Shown here: positions 50,101 through 62,900 of the stretch, in pieces
How the letters are laid out: every line of letters starts with the position of its first letter
How positions within the stretch are numbered: position 1 is the stretch's first letter
Assembly: GCA_030549775.1 (NCBI GenBank)
Contig: CM060180.1
Span: 35,623,090 to 35,687,089 of the forward strand
Origin: Tamarix chinensis
Taxonomy: Eukaryota > Streptophyta > Magnoliopsida > Caryophyllales > Tamaricaceae
DNA: 64,000 nucleotides
Direction: 5' to 3'
The notes under the pieces: model-generated
The model's database searches: none
Seen by the model: only the letters and a program-made list of their open reading frames with translations
What the model was told of the DNA's origin: nothing
Made by a program: the position numbers and the translations under genes

Positions 50101-53100
50101 CTGAAAACTAAGGACCGCCTCTACTATCTGCATGGTCCACTGGTTTGTCCCTTTTGCCATTCGAGAGATGAAACTCATGAGCACCTATTTTTTAGGTGTC
50201 CTCTAGTTGGTCAATTTTGGTTGACTATCCAGTCTTGGTTGGGTATTACAAGAGGATGTTCCATGCTTGCTAATACCGCCTGAGTTTTGAGAAGACAGAG
50301 AAAGGATCACCCGTTCACTGCTCGAACTTGTAGGAGTGCCTTAGCTGCTACCATTTACATGGTGTGGCGTGCCCGAAATGCAGCTATCTTTGAGTCTAAG
50401 GATCTCGATATTTCGGGACTTGTAGTGCAGATTCAAACTTATGTGTATAGGTCCCTCATTTTTGAAACACCGAGTATGTAGCTGGTTTTGTGTATTCGGT
50501 GTTAGTTGGTAACTTACTATTGCATCTAGCCCTTGTGTTAAGCTACCAATTATGTGGTAAGCCATTTTTGACCTGAGGCTGCCCGACGTATATGTAACAG
50601 GTTTCAGTTTAATATATTTACCATTTACCTGAATATTGATTTATGGTAAGACACCCCCCCCCCGGGGGCCGTTAGCCCTGCCAATAATATAAAAAATGGC
50701 TTTTACCTTTTAGCTAAATCTTAAGATTAGGAGAATCTTTCCTTGATAGCTGATATCATTTTTCAGTTCATATAATTAAGTAGATATGTTAAATAGTTAT
50801 GATATTATTCTTTAAGATTTAGGAAGTTATATAATTACCATCTTTAATAAGGGTCAAGCCCACATGTTGGTTGTATCAGGTATAAATAGGCATATGCTTC
50901 TAGTCTTGATTTTCAGCTATTGGAGAATTAACAAACCTGTTAATTCCCCATTCCTTTTCTCTCTCAATGGCCACCCCTCTCTCTCTAGGCCCATCAGCCA
51001 CTACCTCTATCCCCTCGCTTCTACTCTTCAATCCTTCTAGTACAAATTGACCCCCCCCCAAAATAATTAACTTCTTCTCTATTACAATAGGAACATATCT
51101 AATATTTAAACTAACATCTATTTTTAAGAAAATAAATCACATGGTATCAAAGCTATAAATGCTTCTGCAGAGGTCACCTCTCAACAAGAAGATATGTCTA
51201 CTAGCAGTGCTGGCCCAGTTTCAGTTCACTCCTTTTAAATTTGGAGTGGGCTCAATCAGTCAAACTAGCAATAAATGGAAAGGGCAAACTTGGATACTTG
51301 AATGGAGAAAAACATAAACCAGTAGAAAGTAGCCCCAGATTTAAAGTATGGAGGTCTGAAAACTCTTTTTGACTGCATGGCTTCTAAATTCAATGACCCC
51401 TTCCATTGCAAAGCCACATATGTTTATGATAACTACAAAGGAGATTTGGGACTCTATCCGTGCCATTTACTCTAATTTGGAGAATTCTTCTCAGATTTTT
51501 GAATTGAAGTACAAGCTGTGGAACCCCAAGTAAGGTGAGTGTGATATTACTACTTATTATAATGAGATGGTAGCATGGTGGTAAGAACTTGACCAATGCT
51601 ATGATGATAACTGGGAGAATCCTAATGATTCTACACGTTTTTTAAAGAGGGAAGAGGATCATAGATTGTACATGTTTTTGGCCGGTGTTAATTACTATTT
51701 CAATGAAGTCAAGGGGCATATCTTAAGTCGTACACCACTACCATCAGTACAAGGGATACTCTTGGAGTTGAGACAAGAACAAGCAAGAAAGAGAGTGATG
51801 CTCAATACTATACCAAGTTCTAAAAAGTCTAAAATAGAAAGCTCTGCATTACTTGCTAGCGGTAATGGTTTAGAAGGAGAAAAGAATACAAAGCCTTGGT
51901 GTGATAACTGCAAAAAACCATGGCATACACGTGATACTTGCTGGAAGCTCCATGGCAAGCCCTCAAATATGCAGAAGAATGGACGTGATAGAGGCAGTAA
52001 CAGAAAGTTATTTCAGACCATACGTGATGAACATCAAGAGCAATCAATCAACTTTGGAGTGTCAACTTTTACAAAGGAGCAGTTGAAGCATCTCGTTAAA
52101 CTCACGCAATCACCACAGTTTACTTCACTCAACTCCACTTCTAACAATCCATCTTGTTCCTTCAACCACCAAGATAACATAAGTTATCTGTCTAGTGTCT
52201 CCTCTACCCTTTGAATAATCAATTCAAGAGCAACTAATCATATGACCAATTGCTCAAAATTGTTCTCATCCTATACCCCAAGTGTTGGCCATAAAAAGGT
52301 TAAAGTTGCTGATGGATCGCCGTCAACAATTGCTAGAAGTGGGTCCCTCAAAATTTCAACTAACATTGGAAAATGTTCTTCACGTACCTCAATTATCTTG
52401 CTGTTTACTTTCTGGTAGTAAACTCACACAAGATTTTAATTGTCAGATTATTTTTTCCTCTTCTTCCTGCAAGTTCCAGTATATAACCTTAGGTAAGATG
52501 ATTGGCAATGCTAAGGAAGTTGGAGGTCTATATCAATTGATGGATGATTCACAACCTGTACGCCCAATTTATAGTTCCTACTTAGAGTCAGTTTCTAACT
52601 ATTTTAAGATTGATGTTATGTTGTGGCACGATAGGCTTGGCTATCCTAGTTTTTATTATCCAAATTATTCATCAATAAGAATGTGTCGTTATTTAAATGC
52701 GAGATTTATGCTATGGCAAGACATCACAGAACCTCTTACCTCCTCGACCTTATCAACCAACTACCCCTTTCTCCCTCATTCACAATGGTGTTTGGGGGGG
52801 GGGCATGTATCCCCACACACTCAGGAAAAAAAATGGTTTGTAAGCTTTATTGATGATCTCACGAGAGTCGGTTGGGTATTTCTTTTAAAGGAAAAATCAA
52901 AGGTAGTGGGTAGATGGAGTTTTTAAGAACTTACTATATAGTTCAAACACAATTTGATGCCCTCATCAAAATATTTTGAAGTGATAATGGAACAAAATAT
53001 GTCAATAACATATTGGGAACCTTCTTCAAGGATTAAGGAATCATTCATCAAAGCTCTTGTACGGATAACTTAAAACAAAACTGGGTAGCAAAACATAAAA

Positions 53101-56100
53101 ATGGACATCTCCTAGGAATTTCAAGTACTCTTAGGTTTGCCTACAATATTTCTAATTCTTATTGGGGAGATTATATTTTCACAGCTAGTTTTTTAATCAA
53201 TAGACTACCCTCTAAGGCTCTTAATTTCAAGACACCCTTGGATATTCTTCGTATTTTTTCCCTACGAATAGAATTGCTTCAAATTTGCCCATTCGCATAT
53301 TTGATTGCACCTTCTTTGTTCATGAAAAACATAGAAGTAAACTCGAACCTAGGGTATGAAAATGTATTTTCTTAGGCTATTCCCCAACTCAAAAAGGATA
53401 TAAATGTTTTGATCTTTACCACTTGTAAGATATTTGTTACCATGGACACTATATTTTTTGAAGATAGAACTTTCTTTACACCTCCTCTTCTGGGGGGAGA
53501 CATCTAAAGAAGATTCGGTGAACAAAAAAAATGTATTACAGAGAGAAATTGATTTGGACAATTATATTTCCCACAATTCAAAACATTCCAAATTTAAGAA
53601 GCCTATCTTTCTCCAACAAAACCTCTCTGAACACCACTCATCGTGAACCTATTTCGAAATAATAGGATACTTAAATCAAGATCTTAGTCGGCCCATATTA
53701 TCACAATATAACCAAGATGCTCAAAGAGTAGAAACAAGAAAAACAAAAGGGGAACTATTTAGACGAGTGTACACAAGAATTCCATACAAAGAACAAAGAC
53801 CTCAACATTCTATGCACAATCATGAAACAAACCTAAGGGAAGCTCCAATAAGTCACTATCTACCATCTCAGAATGATGATACTTCTAATGATTATTCCTG
53901 TCATTTGAATCTCCCAATTGCTACCCTCAAGGGTGTAACGTCTTGTACTAAACAACCCACATACCCTTTAGCTAAATTTGTTTCCTATGAGAATTTATCA
54001 CACTCATTCTCATGTTTTACTAGTTATGTATCATCTATGGAGATTCCTAAGAGTGTGCAAGAAGCTCGAAAGTTTCCTAAGTGGAAAGAGGTTGTTCTTG
54101 AGGAGATGAAGGCTCTTAACAAAAACCAGACATGGGAGGAAGTGAACAAACTAAGAGAAAAAACTCCAGTGGGGTGTGAACGGGTGTTGACAGGGAAATA
54201 CAAATCCGATGAAACACTGAAAAGATACAAGGCCAGGTTGGTAGCTAAGGGCTTCACACAGAAGTATGGAATTGATTACACATAGACATTCGCACCTACG
54301 GCAAAACTTAACACTGTGTGTATGCTACTATCAATTGTGAATTTATATTGGCCACTGTATCAACTAGATGTCAAGAATGCTTTCTTGAATGGTGACTTGA
54401 AAGATGAAGTTTATATGAATCCACCTTTGGGATTTGAAGAGAAGTTTAGCAGTAAAGTTTGCAGGTTAAAGAAATATTTGTATGGCCTAAAGCAGTCACC
54501 AAGGGCCTAGTTTGAAAAAATCACAAAATCAGTGAAGGAAAAGGGCTTACAAGAAGATCAAAAGAAGGGAGGATTGTCATTCTCATTGTATATGTGGATG
54601 ATATCATTCTCACTGGTGATGATTTAGCTAAAATAGAGCAGTTGAAAACAGGCTTAGCCAAGGAATTTGAAATCAAGGACCTAGGAATCTTGAAATATTT
54701 CTTGGGGATGGAACTTGCAAGATCTAAAAAGTGAGTTGTTATTAATCAAAGAAAATATGTAATTAATCAGCTAAATGAAACTGGCAAGAGTGGTTGCAAA
54801 CCATTTGACATACACATGGATGCAAATGTGAAACTTGGGGGCTGCAGTAATGGAACAGGTAGACACCTCAAGGTAACAATGGTTAATGGAAAAACTGATT
54901 TACTTGTCTTACACCAAACTTGATATAGCATTTGCTATCAATTTAGTAAGTCAGTTTATGCACTCACCAAAGAAGAAACATCTAGAGGCTATATACCATA
55001 TTCTAAAGTACTTGAAACGTTCACCGGGGAAAGGAATTGTTGCAAGAAGTATTGAAGCCTTTACTGATGTTGATTGGGATAGATCCATTGATGACAGGAA
55101 ATCAACTTCAGGATATTGCACCTATGTCTGGGAATCTAGTTACAGGGAGAAGTAAGAAACAAGTTGTGATTTCTAGAAGTACGGATGAAGATGAATTTCG
55201 AGCAATGGCCCATGGTATTTGTGAGTTGCTTTGGTTGAAAAGTATAGTAAGTGAGCTACAAGTTCAAGAACTCCTTCCAATAAAACTCTTCTGTGATAAC
55301 AAAGTTGCAATAAACATTGCCCGAAACCCGGTACAGCACGATCGGACCAAGCATGTTGAGATTGATAGGCACTTTATCAAGGAGAAGATATAGAAAGGCA
55401 TAATTCGTCTACCCTTTGTTCGAACTTTCCAGCAGTTAGCATATATTCTTACTAAGGGATTGTTCAAACCCGCTTTTGATGTAATGGTGAGCAAGTTGGT
55501 TATGATTAACATCTATGATCCAACTTGAGGGGGAGTGTAGGAATACGTGTGATTGCCAAAGATAATCGCTGAATTCTAGGAGTATTTGTGACCATAGGTG
55601 GTTAGCTGGAGTTTAGAGTATCTTTATCTGATTTATTTTCTTTTAATATTAGATATGTTCCTATTTTATAAGAGAATTGTTATTTAGTGAATATTTATAT
55701 ATCCCAGTAAACTACAGGCTGAAATGGAAGAAATAGTATCGAGTTTCTCTCCTTTGTTTCTTGCTAAAACCTATAGTATGCACACTTTTATTCAAAATTC
55801 TCAGCCTCAAGAAAAGATGTCAGAATTAGCAACTCCAATAATGATCACCAACCCTCTCACGCTGCCTGTCGGAACACCGCAAGTCACGAGCAAAGCCACT
55901 AACACCATCCTAAGCCTTTGCCTAGAACCATGTGCCGCTACCTATCTCCACAACCCCATAACCCTCACTGCTACCATGTCATACCATCCGGCCCTAGCCT
56001 TCCTCACCCAACCACCACCAACCACACCTCATCACCCAAACAAACCTTAGTGGCTCCAATCTTGCAAAACACCAATCCCAAAATTCTAAATTCACAAAAC

Positions 56101-56962
56101 CATAGCCCCAAAACCTTATTTACACCAAACCTTAACCATAATTAGCCCACCACCAACCCAAACAACGCATCACCACCACCCCACTCATCGACCACAACCA
56201 ACCCACTAAAGCCCTCATCGCCCCTGCTACAACCTCTACTGAACACCATCACCATTCAGCCAGCCTGGCTGTTAGGCCCTTGCCACCCCTCCATCCCTCT
56301 CAGTCTACCAAGTCTACCATACACTACTCCCACCACCATAGCTACTAATAATCCTTCCATGACAAGGAGTAGCCATTCAATCAGCTGGTTGGTTTGCTGG
56401 GAAGCACAACTCCCCACAACCACCAATATTGCCTACTAAGAACATAAAATAAAAAATCGATCTCAATGTGCAATATCGGCCAATATTTATCATTTTTTTG
56501 GTCTACTGATATGTAAAATGGCCGAAACACAACGATTTTAGAAAATCACATATTTACTGTTGAGATATTGGCGAAACATTGGATAGTGAACATTAGATAG
56601 TGACAATATATTTTGATAAATTATCGACATTCAACAATTTTGAAAATCACAAATTACTCTATTTCCTTTCTGCAAAATTCCTGATCCTAAAACCTCCCAG
56701 TTCACATTTTTATAACAACAGTTTAGATATTATTCTTCAAGATTTAGGAAGTTATTTAGCTACCACTTTTGACAAGGGTCAAGCCCATAACTTGAATGGG
56801 TATAAATAGGCATATGACTCTTAGCATTAATTTTCAGCGATTAGAGAATTAACTTACATGCTCACTCCCCAGTCCTTTTCTCTCTCAACAGTTGCCTCTC
56901 TCTAGTCCAATTGCCCCCTCCCTCTCCACTCTTCAATTCATCTTCTAATACACATTCAATTC

Positions 56963-56993
<31 letters not shown>

Positions 56994-59900
56994 CTCCTCT
57001 ACCTCAATTAATCAATATGGGACACAAACAAACTAAGCATAACAAGAATCATTCAAGAAATTGAACCCAAGATTGAGTTCAACAAAGAACTCAGGATCAT
57101 GATTCAGCCATGGAACCGAATCAAGAATTCGATAATTGAGATGAACTAGCCAAAGCACAAGTTATGGTGACCAAGCGAATGGGAAAAAAAATGAATGAAC
57201 TCACAGAAGATGATTTCAGGTTATTTGACCACTCGCTGTAAGCCTCCTGATCTTTCACCTGAGTCAACATGAATTTAGCAGGATTGACTTATTAAATGAC
57301 ATAATCAAGGCACAAAGTGAAACAGAGGTATAAAATTACTCACCAACTTATGTTTCAGTTCCTCCGCATGTCTAGTAAGCTTCAATACATGCAGTTTCAG
57401 GGACTGTCAACAAGAAAACAAAAATAAGATAAGTATACACATGCCCTTATTCAAGTAACAGAAATTCTAACCATTCGATGTTCTTTAGTTTTCCCTTCCC
57501 TTTTTTCCCCTGTTTTCCATGTTATTGCATCCCCAAGAGAAAGATTGGAATGAAAAACACAAATTTAGGCAATTCATTCAACATAATGGACCCCAATGAA
57601 TCCCATTACAATGAAGTCTTTATTCCTCCCTCTCTAATTAAATCTTGACCTCCCACCACTTTCGTGCTCAGATGTATATAGTTCACCTCACGCCTCTGGG
57701 CCTCCAAAGAGCGTCTCATTGCTTCCTTCTTATTCAAAAGTGTTTGAGGCCTCAAAGTAGAAGGGCGCAGGTAATTTTTTCCTCGGTACACAATGATCGC
57801 ACATCCTTTTCTTGCTCTCTCAACTGAAACTAATATTCCACCACTTTCCGCCTCTAATGTTTGTGCTGCTTGGTGCACTTCGTCAATGCTCCTTCCAACA
57901 CATATTATTTTCACAAGTTCTCTGTATTTCCAGTGGAGATGCATGTTTTCAATAGTCCCATCAAAAACACCACGCCTACCTGGGAAGGTCAAAAGAACAT
58001 CATTGGATGACACAATTAATAGTTCAAATATGTATGCATCATTGGCCACTCAACCATTATGACAGTGATTTTTAACATAGATGTATTACATACCCAACAA
58101 TAAGAAGGGCTTCATTCTCAAACCAACTTTCCGCAGCATATATTTTTCTTCTTCAGTAATGCCCTCTTTGTCTGTTTCTATTTGTTGGGAGATGCATGAC
58201 CGTTCCAGGTCAGCTAAATTCTTCTCTGCTTTCTCTTTCTTTTCCAATGCCTGTTAGATTACCAAACCTAAAAATAAGAACATAAATTGTCAAGCTGAGT
58301 GTCATTCAGATGATGTTGCACATACCACAGACAGCTTTGTGCTAGTTTTTTTAACTGCTGCCGCCATGGACTTCATCTTCCTTGCCTCAGAATCAATATT
58401 CACGTTATGATCATTGTTTGGAAGAGCATCTCCTGCCTTTGCAGGCAGCAAGTTCTCAGAAGAAAGATAATTTATCCACTGTGCATCCTTCTGCATTCTA
58501 TCTTTCCTCCTCTCTTCTATGGCTGAAGAAGCTGCAGATGGGAGAAAATCTTTCCCTCGATAAAATACTAAGAATTCCTTGTCCCGAGAGATTAGAGTGC
58601 CACCAGTGAGGCGCTGCAAACAGAAGTTGAGGGACAGTGTGAAACTCATAGAAAGTACATGAATCTGAAGTAATATACTTACCGATTGGTACAATTAAAG
58701 CATGCTAAAAAAAACTATAGCACAATTGTTCCTCCAGTTACATTGTAAATCAATCCAGTCCCCAACCTGTTATAAAAACAATTAATTTCCATAGTATCTA
58801 CTACTCACACTCCCATAGTACAGTCTAATACAAGCAGAGTATAATAACCAAGAGTGTGAAATTGTATTGTCCTGCATTGGTGAGAGGCGAGACCGCGAGA
58901 GAGAATCAGCATATAATATCTTTTTCAGTTGTTGGCTTCAGTGAGCACAACAGGAATTACTTATTGCTTAGTGACTGCCAATTGGATAGGGTCGTGCAAT
59001 ATTTGCCAAATACCAACTTCCCACACGCTTTTCTTTCTTATTTCCTTTCTCATTCCTTTCTTGCAACAAAATCTAAATCTTACATGCAGGAGCACCCTTC
59101 AGGTGAAAAATGGTGACATTTTTGCAGTGAAACCTGAATGACCACATAACTACATTTTCCAACGATGGAATCAAATATACTATTTAGGCTAAAAATTTAA
59201 AGCTTCTGAGACCATCATTTCATGAGAGAGCACAAGTCATGAAATAAAATATCATGCTGTGGCAACATATAATTTATCAACTACAATGCTCCTATGCATC
59301 CTATACTGGGATAAGCATGTGAATAATTATACAGCGAAATGACTTTCTACCAATCAACTAATTTCAATGCCATTGCAGCACTTTTTTACTCATCAAGAGA
59401 ATACGGTTCATGTAGCAAAGGACAATGAACCTACAAGAAAATCTGGGAGATCCATCATCCCCTGCAACATTGATAAAATAAATAACCATTTTGGAAAATA
59501 GTATATAAGCAGATACAAATGATTCATCAATTAACTGAAAAACCTAATTATCAAACAAATACATCATCACTAACCTTTAACTCCTCAGCCATCATCTCAC
59601 TATTAGTGTTCTGAACTCCTCTTTTAACTGCAATCTTAGCGATCTCACAATTTTCCCACAGTTTGACAATTGCAGCAGCTAGTCCCTGAAGATTTCTGTT
59701 TCGCCCTGTCAGAAGTGCCACATCAGTTGTCAAATATAGGAGCAAAATACGATACATATCATACGTACACAGTTCCCTCATGGAATCTAGAAAACTTACT
59801 TACCCAGAGCAAAATGGCACGGCAAGGGCCGCCCAAGTCTTTTTATTATTGTCATTTCATCGTCGGTTAGTTTTGGCTTCACTCCGTATGGGAGAAGTCT

Positions 59901-62900
59901 GAAGGGTCTCCTATACCCAGGAACAATGGCCGGAAGCTGGTCTGCATCAACGGGGAGAGGATCATATCCCCACCAATCAGTAAAACGTGGGCCAAGTCCA
60001 TCTAAAAGATGGTCAGCTTCTTCTACAAGTTGTTTTTCTCCAGGCAGCTGTAATCGTACCCTACCCGGCGAGCCAACACCATGTACCAAAGAAGATTGGG
60101 GCAGTCTTCTAGCTGCAAAAGGTTCACCAGACTCAGCCACAGCAGTACCAGGCAAGAGACATTGCTGTCGTACACCATCATTTCTCAATCCATTCTGAGA
60201 ACCGACAGTTGCAGAAGCTTCATCAATTTTAAAGTAAGGATATCTATAATTGACCCCTCTATACAAAACAATTTTGCTTCCAGCCCTCCAAACAACCATA
60301 CCTCCAGTTTTCCTCTGGGCACATCAAAGAAAAAGAACTTAACTCAGTAACCTGATTCTGATTATTGTGTATAGCAAAAGGTTAACTTCAGAGGCTAACC
60401 TGAATATTTAAAATGTGCTTCAGCTAGTAAATTTTTTGGATCAAGATACTGAGTAAAATACACAGTTTCCAAGTCTCAAAAGAAGTAATTTATCAAACAG
60501 GGAAAAGAAATATCAAATGCAGTTATCAATAGAGGAGAGACGGGAAGGAAAAAGAAATTTTAAAGTAAGGTTATTGTAATCCATAATTTCTGCCCAGAAT
60601 CCCATAATTTAGCACATCAGTAATGATATCTACACTTCTATTGCTAAGCAGCAAGACATGAGAGGATGAATTTTCATATCAAACGTGTGCATGAGTATAA
60701 ACCCCATGTTGATAAGGTTTAGGGTGGTCAAAATGTATACACCTCATGTAGACTGGCACTGGACCATTTCCGATAGAACCATAACGAATACTTCAAAAGA
60801 CATTCAAACATGAAACCTTTAGATGCCTAATCAACTCAATCTTAATCACTCTATTAACATGAAAAATCAGTATCAATTTACCGGCCATCACTTCCATACA
60901 TATTTTTAAGTATAATCTTTATCAGCAACATAGATCAATATGCCATAGAAAGTGAAGTATGTCAATGCTCTTCCACAGTTAGGGATGTCTATTAGTCCAA
61001 AACTGGACCAGACAAAAAATCGGAAGTTTCAAAACTCTAAGACTAAGGACTGGCCCAGTTAGAAACTAGTCTAAGACCAAAATGGAGCAGAAAAATCCAG
61101 GATTAGACTGGATTTGAAACACCTATTTGCTTGATTCCCAACTTCTACAATTATAAATTTACGATCATCATATATTGAGATTTTATTTATTCAATCCAAC
61201 AATAAACTTGCTAAACATAATTTCAAAGGGCAAATAGACTATATACCATGATTAGAAGAAAAGGAATACAATATGTAACTCAAGGTCTACAACAAAAACC
61301 TTAAAAACCATACCTAAAATACTATATCCCTATCTGAAAATATGGGTTTGGACCTTATAGAACCAGAAGATTAGTTTCTCAAAATCCTAGGGCCAAATAT
61401 TAGACCATGGACCCGTCTGAAAGCCAATTTTTCCAGGCCATGCTGAAACTTACACACCCCTAGCCACGGGACCTTACGTCACAACCACACAAACAGAAGC
61501 ATGAGTTTGGTAAGGAGCTTTGTTTTCACTGCCTCACCATTACTTACAAGATGCATGCCACAATTATTTTAACTCCCAAAAAAAAAAGCTATTGCTTATC
61601 AAATATTTTTTTCTTCCTTAATTTCACTAGTTAGGATTCAACTATCAGCATATATGATGTCATCTCTTTTTTTCTTTTCTTTTTTTTTTTTGAATGATTG
61701 CCTTTTTCTTTTCCTTTTTCCTTTGGCAATCTTTTTCTAGTGAGAAATGGGGGCAGGATATGGGAGTTCAATGAGCAACTGATAAGCCTAACAGGAACAC
61801 ACTCACCTGACACCACTTTTAATAAGTAGGCTATTAAATTAAAAAATATGACTCTTCTAAGGAAATATGAAATATTTTCTCATTTTACACCTCTTAAAAT
61901 GAGTAGGTTATTATATTCATAAAAAAGGAGTCTCTTTTATAATAAATATAGGGAAAGAAGAAATACTTTCACAATCCATGCTGTTAATTTGTCATCTCCC
62001 TGGCTCTAAATTGCCAAACTCTACGACCATCGGTAACTCATAGATAAAAAGCATGGTAAAGAAAAAAGGCAGAGAATTCAATAGGAACCTCAATGCCATC
62101 CTGTGTCACTCTCCAAACTATCTACTCTCATCAGAGCACGCATAATTATCAATTCAAAAGCAACCCTTTCATTGGGGAATTGTTAAAACACATCTAATAC
62201 AATACTGGAAACGTTAATGGCTGAGAATAGCAAGTCTTTGGTGGATTGAGTAAAATATACAACAAGTACCATCCAGAGGGAAAATTACTGCAAATATATA
62301 TACATATAATCATTTAAAATATGACTAATCAATGAACATGGAATAATGAAAGGAAAAAGAAAATAGAGGACCATAAATGACTCAAAGTCTCAAATTGTAT
62401 AATATGGCTAACTTATTACAGTGCTTAGAAACTAGCATCTGACCAGATATTAAGGCAACATATCGCATGTCACAAAGAACAGGGCACGACTTAACTAATT
62501 TCAGGAACCCAAACAAGGATAAACGTTGAAATACATATATTAACTTTCATTTTCTTCAGTTAAATCTTTTCACTGTTTGAAGAGCAAACTTATGAATTCA
62601 TATGAACTAATATATGAGATTTGATAGATACACAGCAACATGGGCTGCATAAAACAGTTAGGATGTTTCTTGAATAATTTTAAATAATGACAAAACTAGA
62701 TTAACTTCAACCAAATATCCTCACATTTAGAGGTCCTTCTATTACTTTCAACCAAAAGGAATAGAAGAAGATCGTGTATTCAAGCATCAGTATAATGAAT
62801 AACTCAAAATATTACAAGTATCTGTCTTTCGTGACTATACCTTGAATCTTACTGCAGTGCAGTACTAATAATCAGGAACTCAATTCCAGATGGTCACACC

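Larger units (their letters stand above)
41664..50481 (+). pseudogene. LINE ORF2 (endonuclease, reverse transcriptase, zf-RVT), split by copia
   Basis: Starts [19 protein letters not shown] at 41664. The endonuclease reads GILNSKL where relatives have [11 protein letters not shown], and SDYYP for SDHxP. Reverse transcriptase follows at 43233-44243: [35 protein letters not shown] (with FADD intact), [14 protein letters not shown] and [20 protein letters not shown]. The copia interrupts at 44297. The zf-RVT end ([39 protein letters not shown]) lies at 50020-50283 and the tail at 50287-50481. Confidence 0.86.
39890..50695 (+). mobile_element. L1-type LINE, split by a nested copia element
   Basis: LINE ORF1 and ORF2 pieces run 39916-44291 and resume at 49789-50481, with an A-rich end near 50.69 kb. 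The gap is exactly the copia element plus its GAAAC target duplication. Both ORFs are interrupted by stops and frameshifts. The 5' and 3' ends are approximate because I found no target duplication for the LINE itself. Confidence 0.88.
50697..57069 (+). mobile_element. Older Ty1/copia element, coding region dead, 3' LTR expanded
   Basis: Plus-strand copia with a 5' LTR ending at 51141, tRNA-Met-type primer site, gag, protease-less gap, integrase, reverse transcriptase, RNase H, polypurine tract and a 3' LTR starting at 55536. Sequence at about 50800-51060 is repeated at 56720-56990 in the same orientation with clear divergence, which I take as the matching LTR halves. The 3' LTR therefore spans about 1.5 kb because roughly 1 kb of unrelated C-rich and repeat sequence (55.7-56.7 kb) sits inside it. 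Both outer ends are approximate. Confidence 0.8.
55536..57069 (+). repeat. 3' LTR of outer copia with internal insertions
   Basis: Starts TGTAGGAATACGTGTG after the purine tract. Its distal half (about 56720-56990) matches the 5' LTR, including TATAAATAGG at 56801 and the C-run followed by an A-run near 56970. The middle (about 55.7-56.7 kb) has no counterpart in the 5' LTR. The right end is approximate. Confidence 0.6.
39475..57204 (-). other. Intron 8 of the CFM2-like gene, 17.7 kb, filled with retrotransposons
   Basis: Bounded by exon 8's donor GTGAGT and exon 9's acceptor. Contents in plus-strand order: about 0.4 kb of ordinary intron (39475-39890), L1 LINE (39.9-44.3 kb), nested copia on the minus strand (44297-49783), LINE 3' part (49.8-50.7 kb), a second copia on the plus strand (50.7-57.07 kb), and about 130 bases of intron. 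The nested copia is in the same orientation as the host gene; the other two are antisense to it. Confidence 0.85.

Noticed and set aside
32260..55536. Possible tRNA-Met genes at the TGGTATCAGAGC sites
   Set aside because: These are retrotransposon primer-binding sites beside LTRs; no tRNA cloverleaf surrounds them.
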